The notes beneath the pieces are model-generated. The model was given only the letters and a program-made list of their open reading frames with translations, was not told the origin of the DNA and ran no database searches. 62,183 nucleotides of DNA from Bacteroides acidifaciens (lineage in GTDB: Bacteria; Bacteroidota; Bacteroidia; Bacteroidales; Bacteroidaceae), in assembly GCF_903181435.1 (NCBI RefSeq), contig NZ_CAEUHO010000006.1, forward strand, positions 1 to 62,183, in the 5' to 3' direction. Below, one piece after another: positions 44,240 through 52,264 of this stretch. Made by a program: the position numbers and the translations under genes. How positions within the stretch are numbered: the stretch's first letter is position 1; every line of letters starts with the position of its first letter.

Positions 44240-45447
44240 AAGAAGATTCAGCAGGTGACAAAGCACTGAAACAGTTTGCAGACCTCATGATTCAAAAAAT
44301 CAAGGAGGTTGAGCATGACTGGAAAAAGCCCTGGTTCTCTCCAGAAGGTGGAGGGGGCTTACCCCAGAACATCGAAGGCAGAGTATATAATGGGATAAAC
44401 CTCTTCATGCTGTACTTACTTTCGGAAGAAAAGGGTTACAGCACACCATTGTATATGACATTCATGCAAGCTAAGGAAGCCGGAGCCTCAATTATAAAAG
44501 GAGAGAAATCGTTCCCCGTAATATACTGGAACTTTTCAGTAAAGGACAAGAACGGGAACAAGATAAGCATAGAAGACTATCGGAATCTATCAGAGGACGA
44601 AAAGAGGGAATATAAGGTAACACCATATATGAAAACCTATAACGTGTTCAATGTCTCTCAAACCAACTATCCGGAAGTCCAACCTGAGAAATGGGAAAAG
44701 CTGAAGTCACAGTTTGTTCCACCGGCTCTGAAAGATGAACAAGGCATGTACACCATGCCGTTGCTCGATGCACTTATCAGAGAAAGGCAATGGATATGTC
44801 CGATATATCCGAGAGAAAGCGACAGTGCTTATTACAGGCGTGGAGAAGGATGCCATATAATTGTCCCGCTGAAGGGACAGTTTGATACTGGGGAATCCTT
44901 TTATTCAACACTGCTGCATGAAATGGCACATTCAACCGGTGAAGTCGGTCATCTGGAAAGAGAAAAAGGAGAGGTTTTCGGAGATTCCAAATACGCCAAG
45001 GAAGAACTCATCGCAGAGCTAACTTCTGCTTCATGCGGTAAAACCATGGGTATATCAACCTGTATAAGGGAGGAGAATGCGATGTATCTGAAGAGCTGGC
45101 TGTCAGCATTGAGTCAAGATCCGAAATTCATATACACCATTCTTTCCGATGTGGCCAAGGCAAGTGCGATGATACAGGAGAAGGTTTACGGAATGGAACC
45201 TAAACTGAGCAATGATGAAAAATTCTTACTGGCGGCAAGCCAGGGCGATGAAGATAAGTTGAAAGAGTTGAAAGAAGCCGGCTATAACCCTTCGTTGCTT
45301 ATGATAGACAGGCTAAATGTCAATGTAAGCAACAATGAAGGGAAAGAGGCAGTAAGCAAGGTGTTTGGAATAGATTTTGAAACTAACAAAACAGCAGAAA
45401 TGAGCAAGGAAATGGTCAAGCCTGCTGAAATAACAATGAATATTTAA
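44236..45447 (+). CDS. ArdC-like antirestriction protein with zincin domain
   Basis: A 403-residue protein. The N-terminal ssDNA-binding part fits DUF1738/ArdC (HDWKKPWFSPEGGGGLPQNI, YNGINLFMLYL, NVFNVSQTNYPE). The metallopeptidase-like domain has the zinc motif STLLHEMAHSTGEVGH (about residue 228) and the third-ligand helix KEELIAELTSA. It ends with one copy of the helical module found in the preceding DUF3945-like protein. ArdC proteins protect incoming single-stranded plasmid DNA from host restriction. It is coupled to the 63-residue gene upstream. Confidence 0.87.
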   Translation: MKEDSAGDKALKQFADLMIQKIKEVEHDWKKPWFSPEGGGGLPQNIEGRVYNGINLFMLYLLSEEKGYSTPLYMTFMQAKEAGASIIKGEKSFPVIYWNFSVKDKNGNKISIEDYRNLSEDEKREYKVTPYMKTYNVFNVSQTNYPEVQPEKWEKLKSQFVPPALKDEQGMYTMPLLDALIRERQWICPIYPRESDSAYYRRGEGCHIIVPLKGQFDTGESFYSTLLHEMAHSTGEVGHLEREKGEVFGDSKYAKEELIAELTSASCGKTMGISTCIREENAMYLKSWLSALSQDPKFIYTILSDVAKASAMIQEKVYGMEPKLSNDEKFLLAASQGDEDKLKELKEAGYNPSLLMIDRLNVNVSNNEGKEAVSKVFGIDFETNKTAEMSKEMVKPAEITMNI

Positions 45448-45465
45448 CCCCTAAATCGAAGAATT

Positions 45466-45789
45466 ATGTTTACAGGACAATTAATCGGTTATGTAGGTGC
45501 AGACGCACGTTCAAACAAGAGTGGTAAAGGATTTTATTTCCCTGTTTCATCAAAGTTTAAAGGAGTTGGAGACACTGAAGACAAGACTCTTTGGATAACT
45601 TGCTTTGTAAACTTTGACACAAAAATCATGGAATATATCAAAAAGGGTACTCAGGTATATGTGACAGGAGATATATTTATTGATGTATTCAAGAAAGAGG
45701 ACGGAAACTGCATACCGTCTGTAACCATGAACGTAAGCCGTGTAGAACTGCTCGGCAAGAGTGAGAAGAAAGACGAGACTAACGCATAA
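45466..45789 (+). CDS. ssb: Single-stranded DNA-binding protein (tra region)
   Basis: A 107-residue OB-fold SSB (FTGQLIGYVGADARSNKSGK, LWITCFVNFDTKIMEYIKKG, TQVYVTGDIF). It lacks the acidic C-terminal tip, ending KKDETNA. It lies between ArdC-like and coupling-protein genes, so it probably coats the transferred strand. A second, different SSB is at 51863. Confidence 0.83.
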   Translation: MFTGQLIGYVGADARSNKSGKGFYFPVSSKFKGVGDTEDKTLWITCFVNFDTKIMEYIKKGTQVYVTGDIFIDVFKKEDGNCIPSVTMNVSRVELLGKSEKKDETNA

Positions 45790-45799
45790 AGATTGAACT

Positions 45800-47743
45800 A
45801 TGGAAAAAGAAAAGAAAGACCTGTCATTCATCCTTATACTGCTATCTACTCTGATAGGTATAGCTGTATTATTCCAGTGGGCTATAGTAAACGGTTTGTA
45901 TGTTCCGGTCAGGAATCAGGCCATGTGGGAAAAACTGCTGGTAAAGGGAATCATGTTCCGTTTCCTGTATGTGATACTCATCGCCGGATTAGCTTTTCTT
46001 TTTCCATATAAGAAACCTGATGATGAAAGTAAAAAATGGTTTTACACAAGTCTGACCTTAATGACGGCCACTATACTTGTGGTTGGTTTCAGTGAGTTGT
46101 CAAACTGGTATAATCTATTCGTATTCCCGGTGATATTTGTAGCCTACACATTGTTAATCATCAAGACAATGCCTTACTTCTTCAGGAGACATGTCAAGTC
46201 AGATGAAAGTATATTCGGCCTGAGTAATGTGGAATCACCCTTTTATTTCAGATTTGAGACAGCAAATGGGCCACTTACCATCCACAAGCCACAGCAGAAT
46301 ATATATATTGACGGAGGTCCGGGTTCAGGTAAATCAGAAAGCTGGATAAAGGGAATGATTTATCAGTGTGCGGAAAGGAATTATGCCGGGTTCATCTATG
46401 ACTGGGAGGGTGATCCGACAAAAGAAAACTCACCGATACTTTCAAGAATAGCTTACGGAAGTATCGAATACTTCAGGAAGCAGGGCAGGGAGGTACCTAA
46501 TTTTGCCTACATAAACTTTATAGACATGTCGAGAACCGTCAGGGTTAATGTTCTATCACCAAAGTATATGTCAAAGGGTAATGAGTCCTTATTCATAAGG
46601 AATATAATAGTGACACTTATGAAGAATTTGGAAGCAAGCTGGAAAGAAAAAACAGACTTTTGGGCGAACAATGCAATAAATTATGTATATTCGATAGCTT
46701 ATAAATGCTTCAAGGAAAAAGACCTTGGTATCTGTACCCTACCACATGTTATAGCATTTGCCTTATCTGACAGCAACCTTGTTTTTGAGTGGCTATCTGA
46801 AGATCCGGAAATAGCACTTAATATGTCAGCCATGTTAACAGCTTGGAAATTGGGAGCTCAGCAGCAGACAGCCGGAGCTGTTTCTTCAGCACAGACACCA
46901 CTTGTTCTATTGAACAACAAATATATATTTTGGGTTTTGTCTCCGCTACCTGAAGAAGAGTTCTCACTGGATATAACAAACAAGGAACATCCTACTTTAA
47001 TGTGTGTTGGTAATGCGCCCACTATTAAAGAAGCTGTATCACCGGCCATCAGCTGCATTGGCAGTGTGCTGATGTCTCAAATGAACAATCCGGGAAAGGC
47101 AACAAGCGTATTCATGGTTGACGAGTTTCCTACAATTCTTCTGCAAGGTATAGACACATTTATCGGTACAGCACGAAAACACAATGTTTCCACCATACTG
47201 GCCGTACAGGACTTCAATCAGGCAGTTAGGGACTATGGAGAAAAGAGTGCCAATATTCTCAAAGCCTCCTGCGGAACACAGGCTTACGGCATGACAGGAA
47301 ATGAGAAAACAGCCAAAGATATTGAAAGTCTGTTCGGCGAAAAGAAGGAAGCCCAGGAAAGTTACTCTCACCAGGAAAGTGGTGGAGGAAGCCGAACAGA
47401 AAGCCTCCAGAAAGAGAAAGTCCTGAAAGCCCGTGAAGTGGCCGGACAGTCAGCAGGACACTTTATCGGAAAGATAGCTGGCGGACAGCCTCCTTTCTTC
47501 AATGCACAAATGAACATGTGTCGTTTTGAGGAAAAAGAAATACCACCTTTCTCTCTCCCGGTAAGACTTGATGAAGGTAACGAAAAACTCGAACTGGACA
47601 TACTTGAAGAAATCGTGCAACAGAATTATATTAAGATAATAAATGATGTGAATGAGGTTTTGAAAGGCGTTGAAGAAAAAATCAAGAAACGCAATAATCC
47701 TGATACAACACACAATCAGAGACAAGAAAGAAATTTTAATTAA
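45800..47743 (+). CDS. VirD4/TraD-type coupling protein
   Basis: A 647-residue type IV coupling ATPase that brings the relaxosome to the channel. Membrane helices in the first 130 residues (ILLSTLIGIAVLFQWAIV, FLYVILIAGLAFLFPY, TLMTATILVVGFSEL), Walker A IYIDGGPGSGKSESWIKG (about residue 170), Walker B SVFMVDEFPTILLQGI (about residue 435) and ILAVQDFNQAVRDYG. The C-terminus is charged. Confidence 0.92.
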   Translation: MEKEKKDLSFILILLSTLIGIAVLFQWAIVNGLYVPVRNQAMWEKLLVKGIMFRFLYVILIAGLAFLFPYKKPDDESKKWFYTSLTLMTATILVVGFSELSNWYNLFVFPVIFVAYTLLIIKTMPYFFRRHVKSDESIFGLSNVESPFYFRFETANGPLTIHKPQQNIYIDGGPGSGKSESWIKGMIYQCAERNYAGFIYDWEGDPTKENSPILSRIAYGSIEYFRKQGREVPNFAYINFIDMSRTVRVNVLSPKYMSKGNESLFIRNIIVTLMKNLEASWKEKTDFWANNAINYVYSIAYKCFKEKDLGICTLPHVIAFALSDSNLVFEWLSEDPEIALNMSAMLTAWKLGAQQQTAGAVSSAQTPLVLLNNKYIFWVLSPLPEEEFSLDITNKEHPTLMCVGNAPTIKEAVSPAISCIGSVLMSQMNNPGKATSVFMVDEFPTILLQGIDTFIGTARKHNVSTILAVQDFNQAVRDYGEKSANILKASCGTQAYGMTGNEKTAKDIESLFGEKKEAQESYSHQESGGGSRTESLQKEKVLKAREVAGQSAGHFIGKIAGGQPPFFNAQMNMCRFEEKEIPPFSLPVRLDEGNEKLELDILEEIVQQNYIKIINDVNEVLKGVEEKIKKRNNPDTTHNQRQERNFN

Positions 47744-47761
47744 CTAATAAATTGAATTATC

Positions 47762-48190
47762 ATGAAAAAGTTTTTTGCAACATTATTAGCAGCAGTAAGT
47801 TTATTAACAGTATCATGCAGTAAGGATGATGATCCGACAACAGGAAGCAGTGAAGCAGGTGTATATAGAATAACAATTGAGGTCAGTGGAACTAATGCAA
47901 AAGGATTCGCACATATAACAAATCTTGACAAGGTTAATATAAGGAACGAGAAAACTGGAGATTCTTCACTGTCAATAGATGATGAATTTACGACAAGTGC
48001 AAGTTATGTAACAGAAGGAAAGGTTAAGGAAATTGCCGCACAGGGCATGGTACATTCAAACGAAAAAGCAAGTGTAAGAATGAAGGTGACCAAAGATGGG
48101 AAAACTGTTTTTGATGAAAGCAAAAGCATAAATCCGGAAACTGGTACCGGTAAAATAGGCGAACTCAGGTTTACAACAATTTCGCAATAA
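47762..48190 (+). CDS. Small lipoprotein, LES type
   Basis: A 142-residue lipoprotein: signal peptide, lipobox TVSC (Cys about 19), followed by SKDDDPT, the acidic export signal of surface lipoproteins in Bacteroidetes. The mature domain is a beta-rich, Ig-like fold (GVYRITIEVSGTNAKGFAHI). It may act in entry exclusion or mating contact, judged only from its place at the end of the tra operon. Confidence 0.7.
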   Translation: MKKFFATLLAAVSLLTVSCSKDDDPTTGSSEAGVYRITIEVSGTNAKGFAHITNLDKVNIRNEKTGDSSLSIDDEFTTSASYVTEGKVKEIAAQGMVHSNEKASVRMKVTKDGKTVFDESKSINPETGTGKIGELRFTTISQ

Positions 48191-48226
48191 GTTGTAATTT
48201 TGCATGATTATTATAGAACTATAAAG

Positions 48227-48257
48227 TTGTAAAGCTGGATAATTTTTAGTATCTTTG
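48227..48257 (+). promoter_or_regulatory. Promoter of the primase gene
   Basis: -33 TTG (48227-48229) and -7 TATCTTTG (48250-48257) separated by 20 bp, a very good Bacteroidetes promoter, 28 bp before the ATG at 48285. Confidence 0.7.
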
Positions 48258-48284
48258 TAATATATAAAACACTGATATTCAATA

Positions 48285-49298
48285 ATGAAAGTTGATTTTA
48301 ACAGACTAAAAACAGAAATTTCCCTCCCTGATTTTCTCTTAAATCTGGGTTGGAAATTTGTGGCCGGTTCTTCTAACAGCTGTCCTAAAATGAGTAATGG
48401 TACACATACCATTGTCATCAAGCGGAATGCACAAAATCAATATACCTATTGGGATGTACACAGCGACAATGTAAGAGGCAGAACAATTCTTGACATGATG
48501 CAGGAACATCTGTTTGAGACAACCGGAAAGCAACCGACATTAAGAGAAGTCGGTGAAATCTTACAAAACTACATAAATACGAACCAGATAATTACTCCGG
48601 AAAACAGCAGATACGATGTTGGTAACACGAGCATGAGTACAGACGAACTGACAATGTACCTCAAGCAGCTTTTACCTTATAAGGGTAATTATCTACAAAA
48701 ACGCGGTATATCAGAAGAAAGTATAGATAGTCCGGTTTTTAAAGATGTCTTTCTAATTAGGGAAGTTAAGAACAAAAATACCACATACAGAAACATCTGT
48801 GTAAAGATGTACAATGATAAGGGTGTTCAAGCTATCTCCCAAAGGAATGAATCTTTTAAAGGAATATTAGGAGGTAAGTTTGATTGCTTGGCTCTCAGCA
48901 ACCACGATAAAAGCAGACCTATTGATATACTATATGTCGGAGAGTCTATCATAGACTGTATATCTCACTATCAACTGTGTCACAAGAATACAAGTTTGAA
49001 TCTTGTTTATGTATCTACAGAAGGTACACTTACCGAAGGACAAATGCAGTTGCTTCGTATCATTATCAGTAAGAATGAAGTGAAGTCACTACGGACTATA
49101 TTCGATAATGACAAGCAGGGTTATAAGTACACGCTATGGCTTGATAATAACCTTAGAGGTATGCAGCATGATGTAGAGCAAATGGATAGTGAGGAATTAA
49201 AAAATACAGCTTACCGGGTTCAGAATACTGAGTTTCCACAAAAGAAAGATTGGAATGATGACCTGAAAGCAGCAACTATAGAAAAGGCCGCCGATTAA
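48285..49298 (+). CDS. Toprim-domain primase-like protein
   Basis: A 337-residue protein of the mobile-element primase group. The N-terminal part (SLPDFLLNLGWKFV, NQYTYWDVHSDN, GRTILDMMQ) resembles the DUF3991-type domain with a degraded zinc finger. The Toprim part has VGESIIDCISHYQ (Glu) and RTIFDNDKQGYKYT (Asp-x-Asp), and it ends with the typical FPQKKDWNDDLKA. It should make primers on the transferred strand. It has its own promoter and terminator. Confidence 0.83.
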   Translation: MKVDFNRLKTEISLPDFLLNLGWKFVAGSSNSCPKMSNGTHTIVIKRNAQNQYTYWDVHSDNVRGRTILDMMQEHLFETTGKQPTLREVGEILQNYINTNQIITPENSRYDVGNTSMSTDELTMYLKQLLPYKGNYLQKRGISEESIDSPVFKDVFLIREVKNKNTTYRNICVKMYNDKGVQAISQRNESFKGILGGKFDCLALSNHDKSRPIDILYVGESIIDCISHYQLCHKNTSLNLVYVSTEGTLTEGQMQLLRIIISKNEVKSLRTIFDNDKQGYKYTLWLDNNLRGMQHDVEQMDSEELKNTAYRVQNTEFPQKKDWNDDLKAATIEKAAD

Positions 49299-49314
49299 AG
49301 GCGGTCTTTTTTTT
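49282..49314 (+). terminator. Primase terminator
   Basis: GCCGCC (49287-49292) and GGCGGT (49300-49305) flank the stop codon region, followed by T8; an A-run upstream could make it bidirectional. Confidence 0.85.
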
Positions 49315-49341
49315 ACATGACAAATTAAGCATTAATTATAG

Positions 49342-49761
49342 TCAATCAATAAGTATAGTATCTCTGTTGCATAATTTCTCCGACAGGAAATTTTCTCTCA
49401 GGCATACTTTCGGAAAAGAAGATAGTTTAATCCATGATTTTGTATGATGGTTGAATTTTTTTACCACAAGTTTATCTGATGGTGATATTCGTATTACCTG
49501 GAAACCGGCTTCGCTCAGGTTTATGAGATCAGACACCTTAATCCGTTCACTCGCATTAAAAATATACTTGGATGAATGGCGCATAATGGATATACTGAAT
49601 TCAATATCTGAGAATTTAGATGATTTTTCAATAATGCACCAACTTGGTATTTGACAAGCGCACATTTGTTTTAGTATATAGATTCCTTCTTCATTCTTAC
49701 TTATCTTTATGACATTGAAATCACCTTGTAGTGCAATTTTAAGCAATTCCTTTTCACGCAT
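49342..49761 (-). CDS. Hypothetical protein
   Basis: About 139 residues from MREKELLKIALQGDF, chosen because the upstream 13 residues of the longer frame look like leader sequence. It contains two similar short units (DFNVIKISKNEEGIYIL and GFQVIRISPSDKLVVKK). Unknown family; no export signal. It lies left of the cassette region, converging on the primase gene. Confidence 0.55.
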   Translation of the reverse strand: MREKELLKIALQGDFNVIKISKNEEGIYILKQMCACQIPSWCIIEKSSKFSDIEFSISIMRHSSKYIFNASERIKVSDLINLSEAGFQVIRISPSDKLVVKKFNHHTKSWIKLSSFPKVCLRENFLSEKLCNRDTILID

Positions 49762-49812
49762 ACTTAATTTAAAGATTATTAGATAGTTGTATGTGTGCAA
49801 AGATAATGGATT

Positions 49813-49902
49813 AGTGCCTCAAAGGGCACTTTTTTTGCTACTTTTTGCATGAAAAAGTAGAAGATCCATCTACAGCCTATTTCTTGAATAGGTTGTAGAT
49901 GG
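49813..49902 (-). terminator. Hairpin cluster ending the PRTase-SLOG operon
   Basis: Three hairpins: AGTGCC/GGGCACT (49813-49830), CTACTTTTT/AAAAAGTAG (49838-49860), and CCATCTACAGCCTATT with its complement (49866-49902, one wobble pair). The last overlaps the 3' end of the SLOG gene. The second and third repeat the design at 10752-10800. Confidence 0.75.
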
Positions 49903-50497
49903 TCAATTTCTTTTCACGTGCCTTCCTCACGGTGTAAGATGTACCACCCAAAGACTTTTCATCCCAATAAGCAATAAGCTGGCATGAGTGTGAAATCATG
50001 TAGTCGTTACGTTTAAGGTAGGCGATATTTGAAAAGTCTTTGGATATGGTCACTACTTCATCTGCCTGCTTAAGGATGTTCAGATACCTGTTCTTGTTCT
50101 CTGTATTGAAATATTTGTCTTGGTCAGGAAAAGGCACAACAACAATAAGAACTATGTCACAAAATTCTGTCTTAAGGTTTAGGACTGCTTCTGCTGCAAT
50201 GGTATCGAAGCCAACTGCTCCACCGGCATAAAAGAACCTGGCGCCGTTCTTATAACAATATCTTATAGCTTCCTTCACCCTATCAGAAGTTTGCTTATAG
50301 TCTATGACTTGGCGGTGTCCAGTGAAAGAGGTGGACAGATGGCTGAGCCATTTGTCCCGCGATTTTCTGCAAATATCAAGGGTGGCTCCCGTTGTATCGT
50401 ACTTCAGTCCGTTATGTGCTATATAACTATATAAAAACAGGGTCTCCGTCTGAAAGAGACCTGTTTTTATCGTTTTATATGTTTCTATTGCCTTCAT
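49877..50497 (-). CDS. SLOG-family protein (DUF1273/YpsA-like)
   Basis: A 206-residue Rossmann-like protein. Signatures: SFTGHRQV (about residue 56), RFFYAGGAVGFDTIAAEAVL and VPFPDQDKYF, then a C-terminal RNDYMISHSCQLIAYWDEKS and GGTSYTVRKAREK, all as in the DUF1273/SLOG group thought to bind nucleotides or nucleic-acid ligands. It follows the phosphoribosyltransferase-like gene with no gap, so the two probably work together. The actual ligand is unknown. Confidence 0.83.
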   Translation of the reverse strand: MKAIETYKTIKTGLFQTETLFLYSYIAHNGLKYDTTGATLDICRKSRDKWLSHLSTSFTGHRQVIDYKQTSDRVKEAIRYCYKNGARFFYAGGAVGFDTIAAEAVLNLKTEFCDIVLIVVVPFPDQDKYFNTENKNRYLNILKQADEVVTISKDFSNIAYLKRNDYMISHSCQLIAYWDEKSLGGTSYTVRKAREKKLTIYNLFKK

Positions 50498-51067
50498 TTA
50501 ATTGGTTTTATAAACTGTTTTACCTATAAATAAACCACCCAAAACTTCTGCACCCAATTTCTCAATCTTGTTGGCGAATATTGCGTAAGCGAATCCCTTT
50601 GTAAGAATATCGTCAAACACTATTACTTTTTTGCCTTTGAAAAAATCTTGGTCGAACTCGATTTCTTGTTTGTTGTGGATGTCGTTTTTATCTACATTAT
50701 CATGCTCGGCTGATTTTTCACCTTTTACCTTGATATGGTCGTATGCGTTACACATTCCGCAAAGTTGGCAAACCATAGAAGAAAAGTTCTTGTATCTCTT
50801 TTCGTTCTTCTCTGCGCTTGATGCCGGAACACAAGCAAAGATAATGTTTTTTGTCTCCGTTCCGTAAAGCTGAATGAGCTTGTTTGCAACTAAATGAGCT
50901 ACATTAGAGAATGCCTTGCCGTCTTTAAAGTCCCAAATTAGTCTGCGGATTTTCCACTCCTCCTGAGTTGCGTTTCTGTTCTTTGTCGAAAGGTATGGAT
51001 AAAAAGAATACATCATCTTTCTCCACTGCTTGTCCAAACTTGGGTATTTACCGAATGTTGCTGCCAT
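50498..51067 (-). CDS. Phosphoribosyltransferase-like protein
   Basis: A 189-residue protein with a PRPP-binding motif KKVIVFDDILTKGFAYAIF (about residues 148-166) and a preceding strand NIIFACVPASSAEKNEKRY, the ComF/PRTase arrangement. A CQLCGMC cluster in the middle may be a metal site or chance. Start: ATG at 51067, immediately after leader copy B. It forms a two-gene cassette with the SLOG gene. Confidence 0.8.
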   Translation of the reverse strand: MAATFGKYPSLDKQWRKMMYSFYPYLSTKNRNATQEEWKIRRLIWDFKDGKAFSNVAHLVANKLIQLYGTETKNIIFACVPASSAEKNEKRYKNFSSMVCQLCGMCNAYDHIKVKGEKSAEHDNVDKNDIHNKQEIEFDQDFFKGKKVIVFDDILTKGFAYAIFANKIEKLGAEVLGGLFIGKTVYKTN

Positions 51068-51074
51068 ATCCGTA

Positions 51075-51443
51075 TGCTTTAGAAGGTTAAAAACTTAAAT
51101 TATTCTTCAGCTAGATTTAGACCTTTTTTTGAAAACCTTTGTCTTGGTTTGGTCTTTTGTCCGCTGACTTTTTTTTTTGAGATTTATTCCCCAACTGAGT
51201 TTGAGCCTTTTTTTTACGGCTTATCGAGGTTTGGGAAAGTGGAATTAGAAAAGTTTTGAACGAAAAAAATGTTGGGGCAGCGTAAGCCGTCATCGTTATT
51301 TTTTTCAGGGCAAAGGCTGGAAGCCGGAACTCTTTCATTTCCACAACACCCATATACCTTTGCCGTATAAAAAGAAAGGCTCTTAGATGGGGAAACACCG
51401 ACAAATGAGGAAGCGGACAGCAGAAAAGACCAATGAAAGACAA
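51075..51443 (-). repeat. Leader repeat, copy B (upstream of PRTase-SLOG)
   Basis: 51179-51392 is identical over 214 bp to 54749-54962. The part nearest the gene (CCGTATGCTTTAGAAGG, TTCAGCTAGATTTAGACC, TTTGTCTTGGTTTGGTCTTT) matches copy A more closely than C. Confidence 0.9.
51117..51353 (-). CDS. Short leader reading frame, MKEFRL family (copy B)
   Basis: About 78 codons from MGVVEMKEFRLPAFALKK. It continues past FLIPL with SQTSISRKKKAQTQLGNKS and a Lys-rich tail. The T/A-tract coding gives runs of Lys and Phe, as expected if DNA structure rather than protein were selected, so translation is uncertain. Confidence 0.4.
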   Translation of the reverse strand: MGVVEMKEFRLPAFALKKITMTAYAAPTFFSFKTFLIPLSQTSISRKKKAQTQLGNKSQKKKSADKRPNQDKGFQKKV

Positions 51444-51862
51444 TCGAAAAACGAGGTATACCGATTATATCCTGGGTAGATAAGGAGCTTTAGCGACAAC
51501 CTTAACAGGGTGGAGGGTTGGCTGCTTTGCAAGCTGTCGTAATGCCAAGGCTTTGCCTTACCTTAGTCAAAAGAAGACACGCCATCCCAGATGACGGAGT
51601 GCAACAGCGCAGCCGTTGTACCCCAGGCAGCAGGGATGGTGTGTCATACGGGTTTACAATGAGGAAGGGAACGAACCTGGAGTCATGGCGATGGGTGAGA
51701 GAGAGAACCGCATGAGCTGTTCTGCCGCCTGAGTGCGCTTGAGCAAGTGAAGGTCAAGGAACAGTGAATACCTTAATGGGGTGGTGGGAGTAAGAGAACT
51801 GCGTGTACGCAAGAATAATCCTCGAAAGGGCATAAAAAAAGGGTGGCCGAAGCCACTCTTTT
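51444..51862. repeat. Structured repeat block B
   Basis: 51544-51855 is about 99% identical to 55639-55951. Contains G-rich motifs at 51499 and 51770, a 13-bp stem GACACGCCATCCC/GGGATGGTGTGTC (51576-51645) enclosing CAGCGCAGCCGTTGT, and TGCGT/ACGCA near 51800. No convincing protein gene in either direction. Its right end is the ssb terminator. Confidence 0.75.
51836..51862 (-). terminator. Terminator of the leftward ssb gene
   Basis: Read leftward: AAGAGTGGCTTCGGCCACCC followed by T7. A partial copy (its left half) survives at 55930-55951. Confidence 0.85.
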
Positions 51863-52264
51863 CTATTTTGAAGTTTCCTTCTTGGTTCTTTTCGTCTTGT
51901 TGGAAGCCTTAGCCGGTTTCTCTTCCTCCACCTTGTCAGGGGCGAGATAGAACTCGACGGCTACCATTGTAATTCTGTTACGCTTCTGGCCTGTCTCCTT
52001 GTCAGTCCACTCTTCGGGTTTGAAATACCCTTTGACTGTTAGAAGTGCACCCTTCTTGATGATGTCAAATGCTGTGGCCGCCTCATTCTTGCGCCAAGCC
52101 TCGATAGCCATGAAAGCTGAAGTGTAGGTAGTTTCCTCCCCCTTCTTTTCAGCTCTGTTGACTGCGATAGAGAAGCGTGCAACGCTTGCTGTATCAAAAT
52201 TATTCACCTGAGCATCATTAGCTACGTAACCAGTCACTGCGAAAGTATTTTCAATCTTTTTCAT
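51863..52264 (-). CDS. ssb: Single-stranded DNA-binding protein (cassette region)
   Basis: A 133-residue OB-fold SSB (NTFAVTGYVANDAQVNNFDT, ARFSIAVNRAEKKGEETTYT, LLTVKGYFKPEEWTDKETGQ) with a Lys-rich tail (KASNKTKRTKKETSK). It differs clearly from the tra-region SSB in length and sequence. It is preceded by a long structured leader (52265-53370). Confidence 0.9.
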   Translation of the reverse strand: MKKIENTFAVTGYVANDAQVNNFDTASVARFSIAVNRAEKKGEETTYTSAFMAIEAWRKNEAATAFDIIKKGALLTVKGYFKPEEWTDKETGQKRNRITMVAVEFYLAPDKVEEEKPAKASNKTKRTKKETSK

